NCBI RefSeq assembly: GCF_019721995.1
Contig: NZ_BLYC01000004.1
Span: 1 to 64,000 of the forward strand
Length of the DNA stretch: 64,000 nucleotides
DNA from: Bathymodiolus japonicus methanotrophic gill symbiont
GTDB lineage: Bacteria; Pseudomonadota; Gammaproteobacteria; Methylococcales; Methylomonadaceae
Reading direction: 5' to 3'
Shown here: one piece after another, positions 48,851-58,534 of the stretch
Layout of the letters: each line of letters begins with the position of its first letter
Numbering within the stretch: position 1 is the stretch's first letter
Position numbers and translations under genes: made by a program
Notes under the pieces: generated by a model
The model's input: the letters and a program-made list of their open reading frames with translations, nothing else
Databases searched by the model: none
Told to the model about the DNA's origin: nothing

Positions 48851-49488
48851 CGTTTGCTGAGCGGTTTAGTCATTTCCTGTTCTTCTTCGCTCAGGCTGGC
48901 CACAAATGCTTCGCGCTTGAATAGGCGTTGCGCATAAGCATCTATAGCGCCTTCACTTTCAGACAAGTTGATGCCTATATGTGGTAATCGCCATAGTAAA
49001 GGCGCTAGTGTACAGTCAATTAAAGAAAAATCTTCGCTCATAAAAAAATCGCTGGCTGCAAATAGTGGCGTTGCAGCAATCAGGCTTTCTTTAAGCATCT
49101 TTTTTGCACGCGCAGATTTTTTCTCACCCGAGTTAAGTACCTCGTCCAGTAAATGATACCAGTCCTGGTCGATGCGCTTGATAATCATGCGCGCATTAGC
49201 CCGGGAAACCGGATCCATTTGATGTAGTGGCGGGTGAGGAAAGCGCTCGTCAAGATATTCCATAATAATGCGCGAATCGTATAAGACCAGATCACGCTCG
49301 ACTAATGTTGGCGAAGTACCGTTCGGGTTGAGTTCTAACAGGCTTTCTGGTGGATCGCTAGGGTCAAAATATTCAATTTCTGCAGTGACGCCTTTTTCAT
49401 GCATGGCGAGTCTTGTGCAATGACTCATTGCGCAAGTTGGTGAAGAAAACAAGGTCATGACGGAACGACGAGTATTAACAGTTACCAC
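48847..49488 (-). CDS. sspA: Stringent starvation protein A
   Basis: 213 residues with a glutathione-transferase fold. The N-terminal thioredoxin-like part (RSVMTLFSSPTCAMSHCTRL) and LVERDLVLYDSRIIMEYLDERFPHP are characteristic. SspA binds RNA polymerase and alters promoter choice under stress. The start at 49488 (MVTVNTRRSVM) matches the short N-terminal extension seen in E. coli SspA. It is co-transcribed with sspB. Confidence 0.95.
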   Translation of the reverse strand: MVTVNTRRSVMTLFSSPTCAMSHCTRLAMHEKGVTAEIEYFDPSDPPESLLELNPNGTSPTLVERDLVLYDSRIIMEYLDERFPHPPLHQMDPVSRANARMIIKRIDQDWYHLLDEVLNSGEKKSARAKKMLKESLIAATPLFAASDFFMSEDFSLIDCTLAPLLWRLPHIGINLSESEGAIDAYAQRLFKREAFVASLSEEEQEMTKPLSKR

Positions 49489-49583
49489 GAATCATAACTC
49501 CCAATTAGTTAAAGATTAGACAAATAGGGTTATTGTAGCATATCTCGTTGTAACTAGGCGGAGCATATTTTATTTACTACCAG

Positions 49584-49785
49584 ACGTAGGCCAGATTAGA
49601 TTTTTTGTCGCGTAGCAAAAAGTGTTATCTGGCACAGGGCGTAAAGAAGATGGTATGTAAGAAAGTAGACTATGAGTAGTCACCATCCTGAGTGAAATCT
49701 ATTGCACGGCGGGGGCTTTAGTGTGTGCCGGATAACGTTATCTGCGCTTATCTAGTGCAGCACTAGATAAGCTAATCCGGCCTAC
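49584..49785. repeat. REP-like palindromes in the gap after sspA
   Basis: Two imperfect palindromes. 49584-49639 has arms GTAGGCCAGATTAG and GTTATCTGGCAC. 49727-49785 has arms GCCGGATAACGTTATCTG and GATAAGCTAATCCGGCCTAC, with an inner stem TCTAGTGCAGCACTAGA. The GTAGGCCGGAT end resembles enterobacterial REP sequences. The rest of 49489-49814 shows no gene. Confidence 0.6.
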
Positions 49786-49951
49786 GGTGCTTTATTGGGT
49801 TGTGTAGTGTGGTTTTATTTAATCTCTACGATACTGATCACGTCAAACCAGTCTTGCGTATTTTCATTACTAGCGGCATGATATTGCAGGATAACAGAAT
49901 AGCCGATGCCACTGCTGGAGTCAGTTACACGAGGAATAAGGACTTCGCCAT

Positions 49952-50244
49952 CGCTGAAAATCAGGGAAACGGAGCCTAAGCGAAGTGATGATTTTTAGTC
50001 CGCGATAGCCGTAGGGCCGTTATTTTGTCGGAGTCTGAGCGTTAGCGAAGGTGGAGACAAAATAAAAGGCCATCCGACACGGCGTCAAGTCATTTGGAGC
50101 CTATGTTCCGACCCCTTGTTGGGTCGGGACGAGGTGACGAGGACGAATCGGGGCCGCCGGAGGCATAAGTGGTCGCGTTAAGTTTTTGCTGCTTGCTTGG
50201 GCTGGGATGCCCAAAACAAGCTTTCGCAAAAATAGCGACTCCCC
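49952..50244 (-). repeat. Class B short insertion element, copy in the secreted-protein gene (293 nt)
   Basis: It starts GGGGAGTCGC (50244, minus strand) and ends CAGCG (49952), sense to the host gene. The host reads FNPEI before it and, one base out of frame for a 293-nt excision, DGEVLIPRV after it. Keeping one G of the element gives FNPEIDGEVLIPRV. Confidence 0.92.
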
Positions 50245-50719
50245 AATTTCAGGGTTAAAGGTTGCGCGATAGGCGTCTACCACGTCTTCAACACTCAGCT
50301 CTTCTATAGCCGTCAAGATAAAATTAATGCCACCTTCTGAGCTACGAGCTTGTTGGGCTGGCGGATCTAACTCCGCCTCATACATCTTTTTACCAACGCG
50401 AACAATAGGGAGACGCAGTTTACCGGTAAGTGCTTCAAAAGTAGCTGCATTTCTGGCTGCTTGCTCAGTATTTAGAGGGTGTTGGTAATTTTGATTGCAT
50501 ATTGGTCGTCTCTGGTATGGAGAAGCCACAATATGTTCTTCACTGGTAGGATATGATTTTGGTTTTCCAGGTACTTCATTGCCATCTTGATCTTTAGTTG
50601 GAGCCCCATGGCCTGCTGCAGGACGAGTACCATTTTGTTTCTAACCAAAATAATGGACCCTTGAACACAGCTGTTTGGTTTGTCTTCATTCACTGGGGTA
50701 TCTTTATTGTTTTTGCCTT

Positions 50720-50999
50720 CGCTGAAAATCATGGAAACGTAGCTTAGCGAAGTGGTCATTTTTAGTCCCTGATAGGCGACAGGGCAATTCGCTGATTCGA
50801 CGTGTGCTAGCAGCACGCGAGAGGAGCAAGAATTGCATTCCGAATAGCCGTCCAGCCAGTGAGGTAGTAATGACGAAGCGGCTTTTGTGCGTAGTCGTTG
50901 CGGACGCAGGGCGTTCAGGGCATCTCCCATCCGCTGCGTAGGTGAACGAATTATGGCGACAGGAGTCCCGGAATTTCGTGAGGTAGCATGGCGCGCCTG
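50720..50999 (-). repeat. R1 short insertion element, copy 7 (280 nt)
   Basis: Sense to the secreted-protein gene. The flanks CCGCTTA and AAGGCAAAAAC join as CCG CTT AAA GGC, reading ISSPLKGKNNKDTPVNE without a gained or lost base. Confidence 0.93.
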
Positions 51000-51380
51000 T
51001 AAGCGGTGATGAAATGGCAATAAGATAGTTTATTGGCTTTGAAGTTGGCGGTACACCAATCTTGACGGAGTTCAATGAACCAAAACAAGGATCGACAACA
51101 CCTATTAGTGCGCCTTCAAAATAACCTAAGTTATAAGAGAGCTGAAGTTTCCTAGTTTTTAAAGCATAAGAATATCAGCTAATGCTTATTTTTCTGAAAT
51201 ATTAGATATTACTAATATTAATGGCATTCCGTTGACTAAAAGCCTTGAATTCTTTTTAAAAACAACAGGTTAATCGTGAACGAGGCCTAGTTTTAGTGTA
51301 TAATGAAAGTTTCTAACACATTGATTATACAAACAAACCGGCCTCATTCATGTTCATTTTACGCGATACTTTACTTCCGC

Positions 51381-51640
51381 CGCTGTCAGCCCCGGACGGG
51401 CTGATAGTCTCCAGAAGGCGCAGGGAAATTTGCCAATCCGAAGTGCGCGATAGCGCGCGAGGGAGGCTAAAATTTTATCCCGAATAGCCGTAGAGCCATT
51501 TGTGGTAGCCATGACTGAGCTGCTTTGTGCTCAGTCTGTGGCGGACGCAGGGCGGCTGAAGCATCTCCTGTTCGCTGCGTAGGTGAACGAATTACGGCGA
51601 CAGGAGTCCCGGAATTTCGTGAGGTAGCATGGCGCGCCTG
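51381..51640 (-). repeat. Class C short insertion element, copy 2 (260 nt)
   Basis: Nearly identical to 36596-36855. It lies antisense to the ISb transposase, but in the same direction as the secreted-protein gene that hosts ISb. Flanks CTTCCGC and TTCAAGATC join in frame with no duplication. Confidence 0.92.
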
Positions 51641-51709
51641 TTCAAGATCATTTTTCCAAAACCACTTTAGGCCGCGAACGAGCCTCTCTGTTTGTTTACA
51701 CGATCCTGT

Positions 51710-52002
51710 CGCTGAAAATCAGGGAAACGTAGCCTAAGCGAAGTGATGATTTTTAGTCCGCGATAGCCGTAGGGCCGTTGTTTTGTCGGAGTCTGAGCGT
51801 TAGCGAAGGTGGAGACAAAATAAAAGGCCATCCGACACGGCGTCAAGTCATTTGGAGCCTATGTTCCGACCCCTTGTTGGGTCGGGACGAGGTGACGAGG
51901 ACGAATCGGGGCCGCCGGAGGCATAAGTGGTCGCGTTAAGTTTTTGCTGCTTGCTTGGGCTGGGATGCCCAAAACAAGCTTTCGCAAAAATAGCGACTCC
52001 CC
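51710..52002 (-). repeat. Class B short insertion element in ISb (293 nt)
   Basis: Full-length B, antisense to the ISb transposase. About 100 codons of the transposase are missing exactly at this element, as if two B copies had recombined or the insertion had deleted DNA. Confidence 0.9.
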
Positions 52003-52179
52003 GATCAAAGCAAATATCCATGGGCACAAAACATTGTATCGGTAGGGTTGCTGAAACAGGTCAAAGGTCGCTGGGCGTGCTTATTTTTAGATTTCCGATT
52101 TTATCTCCCCTTAAAAACAATTCAGGCAAAAAAAGAAACCGCCACGATAAGAGGTGATGTCGTTCCTTTCCAGACCAAG

Positions 52180-52459
52180 CAGGCGCGCCATGCTACCTCA
52201 CGAAATTCCGGGACTCCTGTCGCCATAATTCGTTCACCTACGCAGCGGATGGGAGATGCACTGAGCGCCCTGCGTCCGCAACGACTACGCACAAAAGCCG
52301 CTTCGTCATTACTACCTCACTGGCTGGACGGCTATTCGGAATGCAATTCTTGCTCCTCTCGCGTGCTGCTAGCACACGTCGAATCAGCGAATTGCCCTGT
52401 CGCCTATCAGGGACTAAAAATCACCACTTCGCTAAGCTCCGTTTCCATGATTTTCAGCG
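52180..52459 (+). repeat. R1 short insertion element, copy 8 (280 nt, plus strand)
   Basis: The only plus-strand R1, lying sense in the plus-strand ISb transposase. CAGACCAAG precedes it and five G then CGGAAT follow. Exact excision is one G short of the expected frame (GGRNKKYGQRLG needs six G), within a G run where sequence error or slippage is likely. Confidence 0.92.
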
Positions 52460-53782
52460 GGGGGCGGAATAAAAAGTACGGGCAGCGTCTGGGGTCAGCC
52501 ACAGACATGGCAAAAACAGTACAACAAAAGGCCCGATCGTATACCGTGAATCTCTATGGAAAACAGCGTGAAGTCAGGGCTTATAGTCGCGTTGTCATGC
52601 TGAAAACATTGAAACGACCCGTTCAGGTTGTCTGGGTGTTTCGTCGCACACAGTGGATTGCTTTGTTTGCGACCGATCTAAGTTTATCCGTCACACAGAT
52701 TATTGAGTATTATGGTGCGCGATGGAAAATCGAATCCGGGCTCAAAGAACTCAAGCAAGACATAGGGAGTCAGAAAAGTCAGTGTCGAAATACGCAGGCA
52801 GTGACCAACCATTTGAACTTCTGTATGATGGCAACAACGCTGACGTGGATTTACGCGGATCGTTTAAAAACCGATCCGGAACGTCGGCACAAAGTGAAGG
52901 GGCGAGCCAGTTTCGCCTTTTCAGATATCCGCCGCATCATTGCCGAAGCGGCTTTGGATCCGTATTTTGAAAGGGTTTGCCCCAAATACAGCAGCTCCCC
53001 TGTAAATTCGGTGGTAGCCGTTTTATTGCGAATGGTTGCTTGATGAATTTCTAAGAAACTTCAGTAAGAGAGGTACATGTGGTTAGAAATGCCAGCAGTA
53101 CCAGATATAATTTTTTCTCCACTTTCATCGAAAGAAGAGCCAGTTTTATCGAGCCAACGTTTAAATGTATAAACCCCATTTTCTCCCCTTCCCTGCACAT
53201 TTAAGTCAGTTAGGCAGTCAGGGTCAAACACATAAAGTACCCAGCTTTTTTGCCAAAGCAGTTTGTGCCTTTAGGACAAACCTCGAGAGTTATAATTTCA
53301 TCGCCTGCACTTGTTAAAACGTACCAGTCCTTATCTTCTGAATCATATAAATGGCCTTGTATATTTTTACCTGAATTAAGTGGGGTTGCCTGGTTAGAGC
53401 GGTTATTAAATTCGACATCGACATTGTCGTAATCATCATCAGGTTGGTCAAATATAGTATCACCGTTACCATCCACTGGATTGCCGATAATAGTGATTGT
53501 TAATTTTGCTGTTGCACTTTCACCTGAAAGAGCAAAATATTGGTAATCAAATATATCCATAGAAACTTCACCTGCTTTTAAGGCGACAACACTAGGTGAC
53601 GTTTGATATAAAGAATATGTATATGTACCATCTGCTGACAATATTAAAATGCCATACTCACTTGCAGGGGAGCGGCTTAGTTGTACATACTTACCATTGC
53701 TATCATTGGTTGTAAGGTCTCCACTTATTGATGTGATGAGTTTATTATCTGTATCAAACTGGTTTGGAATTGCTGTATTAGT

Positions 53783-55317
53783 CATCAGTGTTCCCCTATC
53801 AATTGAGGCCGTGAAACTAACCTCGCCACAAGAGAGCTCATAAAGCACTGTAAAGACATTCCTGTTATTATTGCGTTTTGAACTGCCCGAATGGTATACG
53901 AGCTGATACGAGATATTCTTGCCTGGAAAAATAATGGATTCACAAAACGATCTCGTTTTTGAGCCTGTTGCTGCCTTATCTCCAGAGCCTCGCTATATTT
54001 TTTATCCGATGGATGAATCAATTCTGGCTGTTGTGTTTTTGAAATCTCTTCAAACACGCGCATTAAATTATAGCTCATTGCAGTCAGGCGCATTTGATTT
54101 TCAAGTGAGCGGGTATTGGAAGACCAAGCTTTAGTTTCCTTGAAATTACTTTTAGTGTTATTGAATGTCTTTTCAATCGTCCATCGCTTGAAATACAGCA
54201 TGGCAATGGTTCCAGGGTTAATAGTCATTGGCAAGGTTGTCACAAACCGGTGAAGTTTTCCGGTTTCTGGATCACGGTAATCCACCACGTTAAATTTGAT
54301 GCCCTTGTTTTCGTACACACTGTATGCTTCAACCCCTGTATTGATCTCATGGCGGGAGTCAAAAGGGATAGACTCAACCAGAGTCGCAATTGAATTTTCT
54401 TTTAGCATTGAAATCATGTAATTAGCATGTCGTTTCTGCCGATCCCACCAGACAAAGTCGGTGACGGCTTTATCGTAGACATAGAGATGTTTCTGAGAGC
54501 TGTTATTTCCCTTGTTTTGCTTTTCAATATGATCTCGTAACACAGGTATTTCTTGATGTCTCTGAGTTCCGTTTGTCACCAGACAAAGAAATCTGAGCAA
54601 CCCACTTCTGAGATTCAACGCGTAAATCCCCCCGGCCGCATAAACTTTCCCCTTGCTGTTTTTTTCAGTATGGCAGGCATGATCAATAAAATGTCCATCC
54701 GCTGCTTCTATGGTGTATTCGTCAAGTTCTGGGAATGCTTTAAGATAATCAATGCCTTGCGATAGAAGTGTTTCAGCGTGAAGATGATAGCTCTGCTGTT
54801 CAAATGCCTCAAGCATACTTGTTCGTCTATGCGACTTCAGTGATTTAAAATACGTTGAGTGGGGAAGTAGCTGGCCATAAATATGTTCATTGGTTTGGAG
54901 GAAATGGCGACCACTATCGACTACACTGATACAGCGTAATAACCCAAGGCGAATAAAGTCGATATCCTTCAACTCTGGGCATGAACGAGCCCACAAAGGA
55001 TGACGCTCTGCTAACAGGGCACGTTCCATACTTTCATTGCAGTGTTGGTGAATATGTTCAGAGAGTGGTAGGTCTTTAAGCATGGGTGATATCCGTTTAT
55101 GAGGTGATTAAAACGGAAATTTTTAGAAAATTTCTTTCGGTAATTGCAAGCTTTATTTGAAATTATTTGTTGTTTTTTTACGGTGCCTACAGAGTATCTA
55201 TTTGCTGTTATACGTGATTAAAATCAAAAAGATGGAAATATTCGAGTGGTGCTACCTTCAGGTAGGTTATAGGCTGCTTTGTTTAGGCACTTCTTCTTTC
55301 AATGGGAACACTGATGG
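53783..55317 (-). mobile_element. ISa (IS4 superfamily), complete copy with 8-bp duplication
   Basis: 1,535 bp with ends CATCAGTGTTCCCCTATC (53783) and AATGGGAACACTGATG (to 55317), flanked by GTATTAGT (53775-53782 and 55318-55325). It is inserted in the secreted-protein gene between ARNDTN and TAIPNQFD. It is the intact reference for the interrupted copy at 41856. Confidence 0.95.
53785..55083 (-). CDS. ISa transposase (IS4 superfamily DDE), intact
   Basis: 432 residues. The first catalytic Asp is in TIEAADGHFIDHACH, the second near VYDKAVTDFVWWD, and the YREK signature is YFKRWTIEKTFNNTK (Y-x2-R-x3-E-x6-K). The C terminus runs to the last bases of the IS (ARLVSRPQLIGEH), as in many compact ISs. 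All motifs are present, so it may be active and could mobilise the other ISa copies and fragments in the window. Confidence 0.92.
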   Translation of the reverse strand: MLKDLPLSEHIHQHCNESMERALLAERHPLWARSCPELKDIDFIRLGLLRCISVVDSGRHFLQTNEHIYGQLLPHSTYFKSLKSHRRTSMLEAFEQQSYHLHAETLLSQGIDYLKAFPELDEYTIEAADGHFIDHACHTEKNSKGKVYAAGGIYALNLRSGLLRFLCLVTNGTQRHQEIPVLRDHIEKQNKGNNSSQKHLYVYDKAVTDFVWWDRQKRHANYMISMLKENSIATLVESIPFDSRHEINTGVEAYSVYENKGIKFNVVDYRDPETGKLHRFVTTLPMTINPGTIAMLYFKRWTIEKTFNNTKSNFKETKAWSSNTRSLENQMRLTAMSYNLMRVFEEISKTQQPELIHPSDKKYSEALEIRQQQAQKRDRFVNPLFFQARISRISSYTIRAVQNAIITGMSLQCFMSSLVARLVSRPQLIGEH

Positions 55318-55783
55318 TATTAGTATCATTCCTGGCAATGGGGGCGCTAGATCCATCAGATAAGTTGGGATCAGCATTGACATCAATAATTAACCGGGCA
55401 GTATCTGTCTGGCCAGATTCATTTGCAAGGGTATAGGTAAAGCTATCAATACCTACTCCACTAGAGGGCCGGCTAGCATTAGTTGTACTATCGAAAAGCT
55501 GGTAGGTATATTCGCCATCAGAGTCGAAAGAGGTAATTAGCCCATACTGGCCAACCCATGATTGCTCAAGCGTAGCGATAGTACCATTAATATCATTGCT
55601 TATAACATTGCCTTCAGCAACTATATAAACGCCAGCTACTGCAGAAATATGATCATCTCTCGCATTAGGATAGCTATTAGATGGAACAGAGGGAGTAGTC
55701 CCGCCCCTAAGTTGTAGGGCAAAGACATTGACTGAGCTGACTAAAAGAAGAGCTGCTAATATGGATGTGTGTTTTATATGCAT

Positions 55784-56156
55784 AAGGGGATATGTGTCTA
55801 AGACTGTGCAAGCAATTAGTATTGCTTAGAAGTTTAGTTTGTTTTTTTATATAGTCAAGCGCTACACCTGTGCCTGGGGGTTGTTATATTAAAAAAATAT
55901 TATGATATCAGTTATATAGATTCTTTCCGCCGCTTGTGCAGCAGCTATTGTAGTATCATGGGGTACGTGACTTAATATTTTTGTTAAATCAGGCGTTTAA
56001 AACGCGTTTATCCTTCAAAACAACACGGTGCTGCACGAACTTAATTATTACTCATTTTGCTAAAAAATTAATGATAGAATGCATAATTGCACAATCATCG
56101 TTTTGGTAGACTGAAGTCCGCCCTACATTATTGCTTGAAACAAAGAGGACATAATA
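55784..56156. other. Divergent intergenic region
   Basis: 373 bp between the divergent secreted-protein gene and the small secreted protein. It is AT rich and holds a partial REP-like palindrome (GTAGACTGAAGTCCGCCCTAC at about 56106-56126). Both promoters should lie here, but no box pair stands out. Confidence 0.5.
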
Positions 56157-56603
56157 ATGATAAAAAAATCTTTAAAAATAGCTTGTTTATTTGTCAGTAT
56201 TGGCTTTGCGGGTTCTGCATTTGCTTATAATGCAGGAAATACCGAGCGCAAGTGCCAGGATCCAAAATTTAAAACGTTTGTCCCTGCGCATAAATCAGAA
56301 GTCGATCCTGAATCAGAAATTTCATTTACGGTTTCCGGGTATGCTGATCCAACGACGATTAAGGCAACGGCTAAAAATGTGCCATTAGAGCTGACTATCG
56401 TTGATAAAAATAGTTTTTATGCTGTTTCGGCGAAGTTGCATGCATCTTTAACCGGGAAATATGCGCGGATTCATGTTAGAGCACATAATTCTGTGGAATG
56501 TAAATCTAAGGATGGCTGGTTGATTAAAATCAGGGATAAGCCAGCGAGCGCAGAAGCAGTTGAGACAGGTGCCATTGTAGAAGAGAGTGAGCAGGTTCAA
56601 TAA
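56157..56603 (+). CDS. Small secreted protein of unknown function
   Basis: 148 residues with a clear signal peptide (KKSLKIACLFVSIGFAGSAFA, cleavage after about residue 22). The mature part has a beta-sandwich look (EISFTVSGYADPTTIKATAK, LTGKYARIHVRAHNSVEC) with two cysteines and an acidic tail (VEESEQVQ). AGAGGACAT precedes the ATG. It is probably periplasmic. No family is recognised. It converges with the guanine deaminase gene and their ends overlap by a few bases. Confidence 0.75.
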   Translation: MIKKSLKIACLFVSIGFAGSAFAYNAGNTERKCQDPKFKTFVPAHKSEVDPESEISFTVSGYADPTTIKATAKNVPLELTIVDKNSFYAVSAKLHASLTGKYARIHVRAHNSVECKSKDGWLIKIRDKPASAEAVETGAIVEESEQVQ

Positions 56604-57343
56604 GGAATTTTATTTTCCAGTGCCTGCCATGCAATAAAAGGGCTAAGTGATTCGCTTAGTTGTAAATGGTGTATGGGTATTTCTCGTTTTTCAGGTGCTA
56701 GGGAAATTTTCTCATAGATAAAACTATCATCAAAACCTGCCTGCGCAGCATCAACGTGACTGCAGGCAAAAAAACCTGTTTAAGCCTTGCCCAGTAAATC
56801 GCGCCAAGACACATAGGGCAAGGCTCGCAACTACTGTAAAGTATGCAGTCAGCCAATTGAAAGGTATTTAATTGCTTACATGCTGTACGAATAGCAACTA
56901 TTTCTGCATGAGCGGTAGGGTCATTACAGCAAGTGACGGTGTTGGTGCAGGCAGAGATGATCTTTCGCTGAAAATCATGGAAACGGAGCTTAGCGAAGTG
57001 GTGATTTTTAGTCCCTGATAGGCGACAGGGCAATTCGCTGATTCGACGTGTGCTAGCAGCACGCGAGAGGAGCAAGAATTGCATTCCGAATAGCCGTCCA
57101 GCCAGTGAGGTAGTAATGACGAAGCGGCTTTTGTGCGTAGTCGTTGCGGACGCAGGGCGTTCAGGGCATCTCCCATCCGCTGCGTAGGTGAACGAATTAT
57201 GGCGACAGGAGTCCCGGAATTTCGTGAGGTAGCATGGCGCGCCTGTGATCTAAACAGATAATAGCAGCAAAGGGACCACCTTTTTTTGTGGCAACATTTT
57301 CTTTGGCTAAATCGACAGCTTGTTGTAAAAATTCTGTATGCAT
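56597..57343 (-). pseudogene. guaD: Guanine deaminase (CDA family), interrupted by R1 and frameshifted
   Basis: The N-terminal part (57343-57246) reads FLQQAVDLAKENVATKKGGP then FAAIICLD. After R1 the frame resumes KIISACTNTVTCCNDPTAHA with the zinc ligands in PTAHAE and CEPCPMCLGAIYWARL. Exact removal of 280 nt gives ICLDQKIISAC in frame. A T7 run near 56768-56774 needs one more T to continue as FFACSHVDAAQAGFDDSFIY and LSPFIAWQALENKIPY to the TGA at 56597-56599. The whole matches the ~155-residue B. subtilis-type guanine deaminase, which converts guanine to xanthine and ammonia. Confidence 0.87.
56966..57245 (-). repeat. R1 short insertion element, copy 9 (280 nt)
   Basis: Sense to the guanine deaminase gene. 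Flanks TTAGATCA and AAAGATCATC join as GAT CAA AAG ATC ATC, restoring the family sequence with no duplication or loss. Confidence 0.94.
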
Positions 57344-57462
57344 TGTTTAGTCATCTGAAACACACCAACAAAGCTTTGATGCAATAGTCATACCTTCAAG
57401 TCCTTCATGCTTTTCATGGTAAAAAACAATAAAGATTTAGAGCCGGCACGCTACACACTAGG

Positions 57463-58527
57463 CTATAAATCTAGCGGATTATCGGGATTAACCCCGGGCA
57501 TAAAAGGTAGGCGCCTATCTTGGTTAGTTATCTGATAGACTTTTCCTAGCCAGTTATTAAACACGGCTTTTGCTGTGTCGCGCCAGGTGTTGTCTAAAAA
57601 TTCCTCGATTTCCTGTTCCGGGAAAGGCAAAATAGCGTGCTTATTTTTTAGAGCATTTTTTACATGTCTGGCATAAGTGTTGAAAATAGCTTGTACTTCA
57701 GTATTAAAATAGTGCTCTGGAAAAGGCGGGTACAGGTTAGTTTCCTGATTAATAAAACGCATGACTTCGCGCTTATATTCCTTCATCAGGCTAATGGCAT
57801 CATATTCAGGGTGTCCCTGAAAATAGACGATACGAAAGCCGTCAGGGCTAACAGCCAGATGAACCCCTGCTTCGGGGCTGGCAACCAGAATTTTAACCCC
57901 CCGTTGCTGTAAGTCTGAGGCAAACACTTCATTAAAGCGTGAGTGTGGTACATCAAACCGGGTATTGATTTCAGCGATAAGTGGATGCGTGCGGTCGATG
58001 ACTTTATGCGCATAAACTCCCCAGCGCTTGCCCGGTAAACGGGTGCGTTCAATGCCATAGCAAAACTGAATCAAGGCGTGAGTGGCAAGGCAGGAGCAAA
58101 GAATGGAGGTCACATTGTGCTTGGCCCATTCAAATACTTCGGTTAACGGCTGCCAGAAATCCTCATCTTGTAGATGCTCATGAGTAACATTAGCGCCACT
58201 GATAATGAGTGCATCCAGGCCATCCAGTTTAAGCTGCTCAAAGGTTTCATAGTATTGATCGATATGTGCCTGTGCTGCTGCATCTCTGGGCAAACCTTTA
58301 ATCGTAAACGGGTGAACATGGAACTGGGCGATTTGATTACATGCGCCAATCAGGCGAAAAAACTGTCTTTCGGTCGCTTCTAGTGCGGCATCCGGCATAA
58401 TATTGAGAAAGCCGATATGTAATTCGCGGATGTGCTGATGTGTGGCGCGATCCGGGTTAAGAATATCCTCGCCTTCTTCTTGTAGGCGCTGGAATGTAGG
58501 TAATTGTGTGTGAGCAACTAAAGGCAT
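57463..58527 (-). CDS. metA: Homoserine O-succinyl/acetyltransferase (MetA family)
   Basis: 354 residues. This class-I-amidotransferase-like acyltransferase has IGFLNIMPDAALEATERQF, IISGANVTHEHLQDEDFW, the nucleophilic cysteine region ILCSCLATHALIQFCYG, and the late catalytic His/Glu stretch IVYFQGHPEYDAISLMKEY. It activates homoserine for methionine synthesis. Sequence alone does not settle succinyl versus acetyl specificity. It starts 7 bases after the P-loop gene upstream, so they form an operon. Confidence 0.92.
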   Translation of the reverse strand: MPLVAHTQLPTFQRLQEEGEDILNPDRATHQHIRELHIGFLNIMPDAALEATERQFFRLIGACNQIAQFHVHPFTIKGLPRDAAAQAHIDQYYETFEQLKLDGLDALIISGANVTHEHLQDEDFWQPLTEVFEWAKHNVTSILCSCLATHALIQFCYGIERTRLPGKRWGVYAHKVIDRTHPLIAEINTRFDVPHSRFNEVFASDLQQRGVKILVASPEAGVHLAVSPDGFRIVYFQGHPEYDAISLMKEYKREVMRFINQETNLYPPFPEHYFNTEVQAIFNTYARHVKNALKNKHAILPFPEQEIEEFLDNTWRDTAKAVFNNWLGKVYQITNQDRRLPFMPGVNPDNPLDL

Positions 58528-58534
58528 GGCATTT

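Larger units (their letters stand above)
51350..53043 (+). pseudogene. ISb transposase (IS4 superfamily), broken by three short elements
   Basis: ATG 51350 begins MFILRDTLLP. Removing the 260-nt class C element gives LLPLQDHFSKTTLGRERASL in frame. A class B element then marks a junction where about 100 residues are missing (FVYTILS to QSKYPWAQNIVSVGLLKQ). R1 copy 8 splits FQTK from NKKYGQRLGS. The C-terminal part keeps the IS4 YREK signature in YGARWKIESGLKELK. The gene is dead. Confidence 0.88.
51142..53064 (+). mobile_element. ISb (IS4 superfamily), damaged, with perfect 8-bp duplication
   Basis: The ends are CTGAAGTTTCCTAG (51142) and CTAAGAAACTTCAG (to 53064), flanked by TAAGAGAG on both sides (51134-51141 and 53065-53072). 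It contains a transposase gene broken by class C, class B and R1 elements. The terminal 10 bases and the duplication length match MITE D. Confidence 0.92.
49815..55783 (-). pseudogene. Large secreted protein with VCBS/cadherin-like and PPC domains, cut by four insertions
   Basis: From the ATG at 55783: a signal peptide (TSILAALLLVSSVNVFA), two cadherin/VCBS-like domains (DDHISAVAGVYIVAEGN, FDSDGEYTYQLFDST; LSADGTYTYSLYQTS), and a pre-peptidase C-terminal (PPC)-like domain (QGHLYDSEDKDWYVL). An unassigned C-terminal region follows (ATFEALTGKLRLPIVRVGKK, FILTAIEELSVEDVVDAYRA), ending IVEIK at TAA 49815-49817. ISa (53783-55317), ISb (51142-53064), R1 copy 7 and a class B element break it. Removing the two ISs with one duplication each, and R1 exactly, restores frame. 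Single-A losses near 53263 and 50640 add frameshifts. The intact protein would have roughly 700 residues and an adhesive or surface role (inference). Confidence 0.85.
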
